A stretch of DNA of 64,000 nucleotides, from NCBI RefSeq assembly GCF_000959365.1, contig NZ_CP009555.1, positions 434,001-498,000 on the forward strand, read 5' to 3'. The stretch comes from Burkholderia oklahomensis C6786. GTDB taxonomy: Bacteria > Pseudomonadota > Gammaproteobacteria > Burkholderiales > Burkholderiaceae. Position 1 is the first letter of the stretch; the number at the start of each line of letters is the position of its first letter. Positions 57,084-64,000 of the stretch are shown here, one piece after another. The notes under the pieces are model-generated. The model made no database searches and was not told the origin of the DNA. It saw only the letters and a program-made list of their open reading frames with translations. The position numbers and the translations under genes were made by a program.

Positions 57084-58848
57084 CGAGGTTCTGCGCGGAC
57101 GGGCGCTGCCGGAACACGGCGGAGGTTCGAAACCGCCGATGCCGGACCACGCCCGCTCGCATCGCAGGCTGCGCCGGACAACCGGAGCCGCAGGATCGGC
57201 CGCGGCGCAAGCGCCCGCTAAGCCGGCGCTTGCGCCGACGCGGCTCGCGCCGCTGTTCGCCCTGTTGCTCGCGCTGTCCGCCAGCGTGACGGCGCGGGCG
57301 GGCGGCGCGCCGACGGACGATCCCGGCGAGGCGATCTATCGCGACGGCATGCTGAGTTCCGGCGCGCCGCTTCAGGCGCTGCGCGAAGGCGGCTTGCGCA
57401 TGGCAGGCCCCGCGGTCGCCTGCGTCAACTGCCATCGGCGCAGCGGTCTCGGAGCCAAATCGGGATTCACGACGATTCCGCCGATTGCCGGAACGTATCT
57501 GTTCCATCCGAGCACGCTGAGCGGCGAGCGTCCCGGCATGCCGTACGTGGAAAGCATGCGCAGCGATCGCGCCGCCTATACCGACGCGACGCTCGCGCGT
57601 GCGATCCGCAGCGGAATCGACACGCAAGGCCAGCGCCTTGGCTATCTGATGCCGCGCTTCGCGTTGAACGACGACGACATGGCGGCATTGCTCCGCTATC
57701 TGAAACGCCTCGATCCGCGGCCCGCGCCGGGCGTCACCGGCGCTGCCCTGCATTTCGCGACGATCACGACGCCGGACGCCGATCCGGTGAAGCGCCGCGC
57801 GACGCTCGACGTGCTGCGGCACTACTTCGCCGACAAGGACGCATTTCCGACGAACGCGGCCCCGCCGCACCTGGCGAGCGACGCGCCAGCCTCGGCGCCG
57901 CGCCGCTGGCAACTGCACGTCTGGGAACTGAGCGGCGCGGCATCGACTTGGGAAGCGCAGCTCGCACGGCATCTGGCCGCCGAGCCGGTGTTCGCGGTGA
58001 TATCGGGACTGGGCGGGCGAAACTGGGCGCCCGTTCGCGCGTTCTGCGAGCGCGCCCGTATTCCATGCCTGTTTCCGAACGTCGAGGTGCCGGACGTCCG
58101 CAACGACGACTTCTATTCGATCTACTTCTCGAACGGCGTGCTGCTGGAGGCCGGACTGATCGCGGCGGACATCGCCCGAGGCAACCACGGCGTCGCGCCG
58201 CAAACGGTCCACGAAGTGTATCGGGTCGGCGACAGCGGCGAAGCGGGCGCGCAAGCGCTCGCCGCTGCGTTGCGGGCGCGGGGATTCGACGTGTCCCGCC
58301 ATGCGCTGATGCCGGCCGATCGCGTCGTGAAAGCGCTGAACGGCATCTCGAAAAACGATGCGCTCGTGCTGTGGCTGCGCCCCGCCGATATCGCGACGTT
58401 GGGTCAAGCCGCGCCGGCGCGGACGGTCTACCTGTCCGGCATGATGGGCGGCCTCGATCATGCGCCGCTGCCCAGCGGCTGGCGTGCGGTCACGCACATC
58501 GCGTATCCGTTCGACATGCCCGACCGCGTGCGCCGACGCGTCGACTACATGCTCGACTGGGCGGCCTCCAGGCACATCCCGATCGTCGATCTGCAGGTTC
58601 AGGCGGACACATTCCTGGCGTGCGTGTTGCTCGAAGAGGCGCTCGGCCACGTGACCGGCACCTACGTGCGCGACTATCTCGTCGAGCGCATCGAGGACAC
58701 GCTCGAACAGCGCGTGATCACCGGCTACTATCCGCGCCTGACGCTTGCGCCGGGACAGCGCCTCGCATCGAAAGGCGGCTACATGGTCCACTTCGCGGAC
58801 ACGAGCGGCACGCGCATCGTGGCCGACGGGGCATGGACCGTTCCGTAG
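57073..58848 (+). CDS. Cytochrome c fused to a periplasmic-binding-like domain
   Basis: The 591-residue protein has an N-terminal hydrophobic export segment near residues 60-76. A cytochrome c domain follows with the haem motif CVNCH (C117, C120, H121) and a likely axial methionine M193 in GYLMPRF. The last about 350 residues look like a type 1 periplasmic-binding (ABC substrate-binding) domain (FAVISGLGGRNWAPVRAFCE, then IYFSNGVLLEAGLIAADIA). Such a fusion would couple ligand sensing or binding to electron transfer in the periplasm. The long Arg-rich N-terminus suggests that an internal start, for example the methionine at residue 23, may be used. Confidence 0.85.
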   Translation: MRRDEVLRGRALPEHGGGSKPPMPDHARSHRRLRRTTGAAGSAAAQAPAKPALAPTRLAPLFALLLALSASVTARAGGAPTDDPGEAIYRDGMLSSGAPLQALREGGLRMAGPAVACVNCHRRSGLGAKSGFTTIPPIAGTYLFHPSTLSGERPGMPYVESMRSDRAAYTDATLARAIRSGIDTQGQRLGYLMPRFALNDDDMAALLRYLKRLDPRPAPGVTGAALHFATITTPDADPVKRRATLDVLRHYFADKDAFPTNAAPPHLASDAPASAPRRWQLHVWELSGAASTWEAQLARHLAAEPVFAVISGLGGRNWAPVRAFCERARIPCLFPNVEVPDVRNDDFYSIYFSNGVLLEAGLIAADIARGNHGVAPQTVHEVYRVGDSGEAGAQALAAALRARGFDVSRHALMPADRVVKALNGISKNDALVLWLRPADIATLGQAAPARTVYLSGMMGGLDHAPLPSGWRAVTHIAYPFDMPDRVRRRVDYMLDWAASRHIPIVDLQVQADTFLACVLLEEALGHVTGTYVRDYLVERIEDTLEQRVITGYYPRLTLAPGQRLASKGGYMVHFADTSGTRIVADGAWTVP

Positions 58849-58955
58849 ACGCCGGCATCGCCCTGCCCGATTCGCAGGACGGTGATTCGCCGCGCCGCAA
58901 GCGAACCGCCCAAGCCGGCGACGAGCAACGCGGCTCACCACTCAGGGAGGCTGAA

Positions 58956-59591
58956 ATGAACATGATCGGGAAGCTATCCGCATTCGCCAACACGCTGATC
59001 GCGGCCGGCGCGCTCGCGCTGATCGGGCATCCGGCATCGGCTCAAGAAGACATGCATGCGCATCACCACATGACGATGTCGAGCATGAAGACAGACGGCA
59101 TGAAGACATCGACGGCGGCGTATACCGTACCGGCCGTGACGCTCGTGCGCGACGACGGCAAGACCGTCGCGCTGAAAGACGAACTCGACGACGGACGTCC
59201 GGTCGTGCTGACGTTCATCTACACCACCTGCACGTCGATCTGCCCGGTGATCAGCCAGACGCTGTCGCAGCTCCAGCACGAGCTCGGCGCGGATCGCGAC
59301 AAAGTCCATATCGTGTCGATTTCGATCGATCCGGAAAACGACACGCCTGCGCGCCTGCGCGAATACGCGGCGAAGTTCAGCGCGGGACCGGAGTGGCAAC
59401 ACTACACGGGCACGGTGGCGGCGAGCGTCGCCGCGCAGAAAGCCTTCAACGTGTACCGGCAGGACAAGATGGATCACAACCCGGTCTTGCTGCTGCGCGC
59501 GGCGCCGGGCAAGCCATGGCTTCGGATCGACGGTTTCGCGACCGCCGACGATCTACTGCATCTGTACCAATCCGTCCTGGCTTTCGACTGA
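58956..59591 (+). CDS. SCO1/SenC family copper chaperone
   Basis: SCO proteins deliver copper to cytochrome oxidase or act as periplasmic thiol-redox factors. The 211-residue product has a signal peptide ending ASAQ, a His/Met-rich stretch (MHAHHHMTMSSMKTDGMK) that could bind copper, the thioredoxin-fold motif CTSIC (C92 and C96) and the distal copper ligand H174 in KMDHNPVLLL. GGGAGG lies five bases before the ATG. It follows the cytochrome fusion gene after 107 bases. Confidence 0.93.
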   Translation: MNMIGKLSAFANTLIAAGALALIGHPASAQEDMHAHHHMTMSSMKTDGMKTSTAAYTVPAVTLVRDDGKTVALKDELDDGRPVVLTFIYTTCTSICPVISQTLSQLQHELGADRDKVHIVSISIDPENDTPARLREYAAKFSAGPEWQHYTGTVAASVAAQKAFNVYRQDKMDHNPVLLLRAAPGKPWLRIDGFATADDLLHLYQSVLAFD

Positions 59592-60071
59592 TTTTCGATT
59601 GATCGCGCGGGCCTGCATCGACGAACGCGCCGGCTCGTCCGAAGAAGCCGGCGTCATGGGCGCGGCTGCTTGCATGCGGCAAACGCCGCCGGGCTGAACG
59701 AGGCGATCCTCGCGAGCACGATTGCCGCGCCACGGCGCATGACGAACGGCAGCGAGGCGGCGACGCCCGACGACGGTCGTTGCCCGACGATGGCGGACGA
59801 TGCAGCGCCGATGATTGATTCGGCCGAGCACCCGTCGCGCGACGCAAGACGGATAAATTCGCTACGCCGCGAAAACCGTCGCTCGGTCGCCCCTGCTCGA
59901 ATCGATCAGGTAGTTGCAGGGAATTCATGCGGCGCAGGAGACGCACCGCCGGCGGTTCGATCCGCTGCCGGCGCGACTCGGCTGGCGACGCCGCAATTTG
60001 CACTCACGTTGTAAAAAAGCGCCGCGCCCCGTTCGGCCCTTGCGCCTCGCCTCGGGCACTCGGATCGCATC
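59592..60071. other. Non-coding or decayed stretch after the SCO1 gene
   Basis: Nothing recognisable was found in these 480 bases on either strand. They precede the frameshifted remnant described next. Confidence 0.4.
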
Positions 60072-60365
60072 GGCTCGATATCCGCGTCTTCGTCGAGCGT
60101 CGAGCCGCCGTCCGCCAACGCGCGCTCGACCGTCTCCGCGCGATCCGTATCGCGGTCGAATTCGGCGGCGCGCGTTTCGAACGCACGATCGTCGCATTCG
60201 ACATCGATGTCGAACGGACGCCGGTTCGCGCCCGCGACGTCGCCGCCGCTGCCCGGCGAATCGCCCGGACCGAGCGAGCGGTTGCCGCGGTCTTTCCGTC
60301 AACTGGCCTTCGGGCGGCTCGTTGGGTTCGTATGATTCGTCCGGTTCGTCGGCGGGAATCAGCGT
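60072..60365 (-). pseudogene. Frameshifted gene for a small acidic protein
   Basis: Two adjoining frames on the minus strand give coding-like, acidic sequence. The first runs LIPADEPDESYEPNEPPEGQ; the second contains NRSLGPGDSPGSGG, FDIDVECDD and EFDRDTDRAETVERALADGG. They join smoothly (LTE followed by DRGNRSL) if one A is removed from the AAA at 60293-60295. No normal start codon precedes the first part, and the end of the second is also unclear. The family is not recognised with certainty. It lies just beyond the lipoprotein gene, in the same direction. Confidence 0.45.
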
Positions 60366-60459
60366 GCTTGCTGCCCGAGTCGACGCCCTCTCCCGATCGA
60401 GCGCCGGCGCGCGGCGCGCGTCCGATGCGCGGCGCGCGTCCGGGCGGCGCGATTGATCC

Positions 60460-60684
60460 TCAACCGCCGCCGGATGCGGCGCTGCCGCCCATCGCGCCGG
60501 AACTGCCGGACGGCGCCATCGGTGCGGGCTGCACGCCCCCCGTCGTGCCTGTCGAGCTCGAATCGGCGTTCGAGCCGCCCTGCTTCGAGCACGAGGACAT
60601 CGCCATCGCCAATCCGACCGCCGTCACGCCGACGGCGACCGCCCGCCATATGCTTCGAAAGCTTCGAGAAAATTCGGGTCGCAT
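60460..60684 (-). CDS. Small putative lipoprotein
   Basis: The 74-residue product has a basic N-terminus, a hydrophobic stretch (AVAVGVTAVGLAMAM) and a lipobox-like MSSC, so the mature form would be a lipid-anchored peptide of about 43 residues rich in Gly and Ser (CSKQGGSNADSSS and on). A perfect AGGAGG lies four bases before the ATG at 60684, which makes it more than a chance frame. Function is unknown. Confidence 0.65.
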   Translation of the reverse strand: MRPEFSRSFRSIWRAVAVGVTAVGLAMAMSSCSKQGGSNADSSSTGTTGGVQPAPMAPSGSSGAMGGSAASGGG

Positions 60685-60935
60685 GGCACCTCCTGCAGTG
60701 AATGAGTCCGTCGCGCAGCAAGCGGCGTGCCGCGGTTCCGCCCAACGCCGCCAATCGGGCCGGGCCGTGCCGATCGATCGGCCGGTCGATAGGTCAATCG
60801 GCCAATGGCAAGCCGCTCCCGGCGGGAGACGACGAGCTATTCGGGATCCGATCGCCTAGAATTTTCTTCAAAGGAAGACAACGAAAACGACCGCGCGATC
60901 GGTGCCGGGCGCCGGGCGCGACCCAGGAGACAGCC

Positions 60936-61229
60936 ATGTCCGAATCGCCGATTCCGTCTCGACAAGTCGATTACGAAGGCTTCGAGATTCACGTGTCGCC
61001 GACCCCGACGCAATCCGACGCGAACCGCTACACGTACACGGGCTACGTGTGCCATCCGGGCGCCGATCCGAAGCTGCCCGGCCATACCGTGCCGTTTCAC
61101 GCGGACGGCGAAGAGAGCTTCCGCACCGCCGACGAGGCGTTCCACGAAGCGGTGTCGATTGGTTGCAGCATCGTCGACGGCACGCATCCGGATCTGTCGG
61201 TGCTGTCGCTCGTCACGCACGGCTATTGA
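60936..61229 (+). CDS. Conserved hypothetical protein, 97 residues
   Basis: The soluble product has YEGFEIHVSPTPTQSDANRY, YTGYVCHPGADPK and HADGEESFRTADEAFHEAVS. No family name is assigned. An AGGAGA sequence six bases before the ATG at 60936 and TAGAAT at 60857-60862 support expression. There are no signal peptide or membrane segments. It lies just before the heptamer repeat array. Confidence 0.75.
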   Translation: MSESPIPSRQVDYEGFEIHVSPTPTQSDANRYTYTGYVCHPGADPKLPGHTVPFHADGEESFRTADEAFHEAVSIGCSIVDGTHPDLSVLSLVTHGY

Positions 61230-61662
61230 CCGCGCGACGGGCGGCGCGGCGGCGGCGCTACCTGCGAGATCCGCGACGAACGACGAAATGCAAGCGGCAT
61301 GTGAGTCGTTTGCCGTTTGCCGTTTGCCGTTTGCCGTTTGCCGTTTGCCGTTTGCCGTTTGCCGTTTGCCGTTTGCCGTTTGCCGTTTGCCGTTTGCCGT
61401 TTGCCATCGATCATTTGCCATTCGCCAATCGCCATCCACCGTCCAATGGACGTTGAACATCGGCATCGCCAGCGTCCCGCCCAGCGCACGGAGCGCCTCG
61501 CTCACGCGCATCCAAGCCGGCCTTCGAAAAATGGTGACCCCGAGCGCCGGCGTGCGCATTTGCGCCGCGCCGCACACGCACTACGATGAAAGATGCCGGC
61601 GCGGTCGGCACGCTCCCCGGCGCACAGCGCGCGCTGCGCCGCCCATCAACGGAAAACGTCGC
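61230..61662. other. Intergenic region holding a heptamer repeat array
   Basis: Apart from the repeat at 61308-61405 and its degenerate continuation to about 61436, no gene is supported. All open frames across it are created by the repeat, which has no stop codon in several frames. Confidence 0.5.
61308..61405. repeat. GTTTGCC tandem repeat, 14 perfect copies
   Basis: Fourteen uninterrupted copies of the 7-base unit GTTTGCC fill 98 bases. Decayed relatives (ATTTGCC, ATTCGCC, AATCGCC) follow at about 61412-61433. The perfection suggests recent copy-number change by slippage, as in variable-number repeat loci. The unit length is not a multiple of three. Confidence 0.97.
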
Positions 61663-61992
61663 ATGGCTCGCGACCCCGGCCTCGAAGCGCTCGTCGACGA
61701 CGAACTGAAGTTCGAGCGCAATCTCACCGCGAAGGCGATGTTCGGCGGCTGGGCATGGCTGCTCGACGGCAACTTGCTGTGCTGCGCCCGCGACGACGGG
61801 ATGCTCGTCAGGCTCGGCAAGGACAACGACGGCTGGGCGCTGAAGCGTCCGGGCGTCGTCCGGATGATCTCGCGCGGCAGGCCGATGCAAGGCTGGGTGC
61901 GCGTCGCGCCGGAGGCGTACGGCAACGACGCGCTGCGTCGCCGGCTGGTCGACGCGGCGCTCGAATTCGTCCGTTCGCTGCCGCCGAAGTAG
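61663..61992 (+). CDS. TfoX/Sxy N-terminal domain protein
   Basis: The 109-residue protein consists of one TfoX N-terminal domain: LEALVDDELKFERNLTAKAM, FGGWAWLLDGNLLCCARDDG and VRLGKDNDGWALKRPGVVRM. In Haemophilus and Vibrio, TfoX/Sxy proteins control competence, but free-standing N-terminal domains like this one are common and their role is unknown. The start at 61663 is conserved; the open frame upstream is only repeat sequence. Confidence 0.85.
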   Translation: MARDPGLEALVDDELKFERNLTAKAMFGGWAWLLDGNLLCCARDDGMLVRLGKDNDGWALKRPGVVRMISRGRPMQGWVRVAPEAYGNDALRRRLVDAALEFVRSLPPK

Positions 61993-62073
61993 CGCGCCGC
62001 CCGCCGTGCTCGCGCGTGCGCGGGCTCTCGAACGCGCCGATCCCGCGGCGATTCGCGCAGCGGAGCCCACTCG

Positions 62074-62523
62074 ATGAGCGCACGACGCAATCTTATGCAA
62101 CGATTGATCGGCGCATGGGCGCTCGAATCCTATGTCGAGATCGACGCCGAAACCGGCGCGACGAGCGCGCCGCTCGGCTTCATCGTCTACACGCCCGACG
62201 GCTACATGTCCGCGCAGTTGCAGGCGCGCGAGCGCGCGCCGTTCGCGGGCGACGATCCGTACGGCGGCGCGCCGGACGAACACGTGGCGGCGGGACGCAC
62301 GTACCTCGCTTACGCCAGGCGATTCTTCGTCGGCGAGGCGACCGGCGCGCTATCGCATGAAATGGCCGCGTCGCTCTTTCCGAACTGGTTGGGCGGCCCC
62401 CAGACGCGCGTCGTCGAGCTGACCGACGACGTACTGCATCTCGGCACGCCGACGCCGCAACGGTTCAACGGCGCGTTGAAGCTCGCGCGCCTCGTCTGGA
62501 AGCGCGCGCCGCTGAACGCGTGA
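62074..62523 (+). CDS. Lipocalin-like domain protein
   Basis: The 149-residue protein has the lipocalin-like pattern LIGAWALESYVEIDAETGAT, GFIVYTPDGYMSAQL, YLAYARRFFVGEATGALSHE and RFNGALKLARLVWKR. Members are small beta-barrels, sometimes attached to dehydratase or antibiotic-synthesis clusters; the ligand is unknown. There is no signal peptide. A second start (methionine 8) is possible. Confidence 0.82.
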   Translation: MSARRNLMQRLIGAWALESYVEIDAETGATSAPLGFIVYTPDGYMSAQLQARERAPFAGDDPYGGAPDEHVAAGRTYLAYARRFFVGEATGALSHEMAASLFPNWLGGPQTRVVELTDDVLHLGTPTPQRFNGALKLARLVWKRAPLNA

Positions 62524-62821
62524 CGCGGCCGCGGGCCGGGGCTGTCGCCGGCGGCGTGCAAGCGAGGGACCATCGAACTCGGCGGCCCCGGCGGTCGTGC
62601 TGTTTTGCTGTTTTGCTTGCCGTGCTGGCCGTGCCGCCGTACTGTCGTACCGCACCGGTCGCGGGCGCCGACATTCCGCGATTCGTTGTCTTTCGAGCGG
62701 CGCGATGCGATGCCGTCGCGCGGCACCGTCCGCCGCCCCGCCATCGATCGACATCGATCGCCATCACTGCACGCCGCGCCAACACCCGCGCCGTGCGTCA
62801 CCTGGCGGCCGACGCCGCGGG
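62524..62821. other. Stretch upstream of the LysR remnant
   Basis: Nothing coding is recognised. The DNA-binding half of the LysR gene should lie here but cannot be found, so it was probably deleted. Confidence 0.4.
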
Positions 62822-63469
<648 letters not shown>

Positions 63470-63593
63470 ATGCGCCGACGCCGGGCGAGCGACGAAGCGC
63501 CGAACCTTGGCGCATCGCCCCGCTCCCCACTGTCACAAAATCCCGGCCTGCCGCGTCTTGGAGATTCCAACCGTCAGCCATTCGAGCAATCAG

Positions 63594-64000
63594 ATGAACA
63601 TGAACGAAACATCCCGACCGACGCCGTCCGACGAACCGTTCACCGCGCTGCGCCCGCGTCTCTTCTCGATCGCGTACCGGATGCTCGGCACGCGCGCCGA
63701 CGCCGAGGACGTGCTGCAGGACGCGTGGCTGCGCTGGCACCAGGCCGACCACGACGCGCTCGACTCGGCCGAGGCGTGGCTCGTCACCGTCGTCACCCGG
63801 CTGTCGATCGACAGGCTGCGCGCCGCGAAGGCGCAGCGCGACGCGTACGTCGGCTGGTGGCTGCCCGAGCCGCTCGTCGACGTGGACGAGCGCACGCCGG
63901 AGGCCGCGGCCGAGTTCGCCGACGACCTGTCGGTCGCGCTGCTGTGGGTGCTCGAGCGGCTGTCGCCCGAGGAACGCGCGGCGTTCCTGCTGCGTCAGGC
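63594..64000 (+). CDS. RNA polymerase sigma factor, ECF/SigJ-like, N-terminal part
   Basis: The visible 135 residues have sigma region 2 (LFSIAYRMLGTRADAEDVLQ, then DAWLRWHQADHDALDSAEAWL and RLSIDRLRAAKAQRDAYVGWW) and the start of region 4 (LLWVLERLSPEERAAFLLRQ). The phrase YVGWWLPEPLV is typical of the SigJ/ECF41 group, which usually carries a C-terminal SnoaL-like domain; that part lies beyond the window. Two ATGs (63594 and 63600) are possible starts. Confidence 0.9.
   Translation, partial: MNMNETSRPTPSDEPFTALRPRLFSIAYRMLGTRADAEDVLQDAWLRWHQADHDALDSAEAWLVTVVTRLSIDRLRAAKAQRDAYVGWWLPEPLVDVDERTPEAAAEFADDLSVALLWVLERLSPEERAAFLLRQ

Noticed and set aside
61308..61405. A CRISPR array
   Set aside because: The 7-base units are contiguous, with no spacers and no cas genes nearby. 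It is a simple tandem repeat.
60805..61992. A 395-codon frame carrying a repetitive Cys-Arg-Leu-Pro-Phe-Ala-Val segment
   Set aside because: The repetitive part is the heptamer array read as codons. Only the last 109 codons (the TfoX-domain gene) look like a gene.

Overview
The window is a stretch of very GC-rich, densely coding bacterial chromosome. Gene content, gene order and protein style point to a betaproteobacterium of the genus Burkholderia, most likely the pseudomallei/thailandensis group. Supporting signs are the ilvIHC-psd-pss-leuA order, hemF-nadD-rsfS-rlmH-maf-rng, a trimeric GNPorin-type porin, a kdpFABC-DE cluster, many short sequence repeats and a mini-ykkC motif. Most content is housekeeping, which suggests the main chromosome. 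No tRNA, rRNA, insertion sequence, prophage or CRISPR array was found. Family assignments are by recognition of sequence motifs, not by database search.

Layout. 1-8.4 kb: the end of a SulP anion transporter, then on the minus strand the branched-chain amino-acid and phospholipid block ilvI-ilvH-ilvC-psd-pssA-leuA. A short leucine-rich reading frame with four CTA codons precedes leuA and looks like an attenuation leader peptide. 8.4-10.7 kb: an ECF-type sigma factor with three small partner genes (DUF3619, DUF3106, RDD). 10.7-13.3 kb: a metallophosphoesterase, glycosyltransferase and diacylglycerol kinase cassette that fits phosphate-starvation lipid remodelling (PlcP/Agt/DgkA), preceded by a PhoB-box-like direct repeat. 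13.5-25.7 kb: TetR, LOG, an SDR, an ArnT-like glycosyltransferase, LysR, a porin, an MFS transporter, an amidase, DUF924, AlaX and a truncated haemoglobin. 25.7-30.0 kb: a YbbP-type permease, DUF4126, the guanidinium exporter gdx under a guanidine-II riboswitch, and a DUF333 protein. 30.1-39.0 kb: the complete kdp potassium system, an additional 35-residue membrane protein upstream of kdpF, and a KdpE-like operator.

39.3-50.5 kb: quinone oxidoreductase, methylglyoxal synthase, an SDR without the usual catalytic residues, upp, yebC, purD and the hemF-nadD-rsfS-rlmH-maf-rng run. 51.2-59.6 kb: an accessory-looking block in which nearly every product carries a secretion signal: DUF2946, a beta-barrel-like protein, CopC, a deacetylase-like protein, an S53 peptidase, a cytochrome c/periplasmic-binding fusion and SCO1. 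Its theme looks like periplasmic copper and redox chemistry. 59.6-64.0 kb: a decaying region with a lipoprotein, a frameshifted acidic gene, a 14-copy heptamer repeat, TfoX and lipocalin-like genes, a LysR pseudogene ending in a Pro-Glu hexamer repeat, and the start of another ECF sigma factor cut by the window end.
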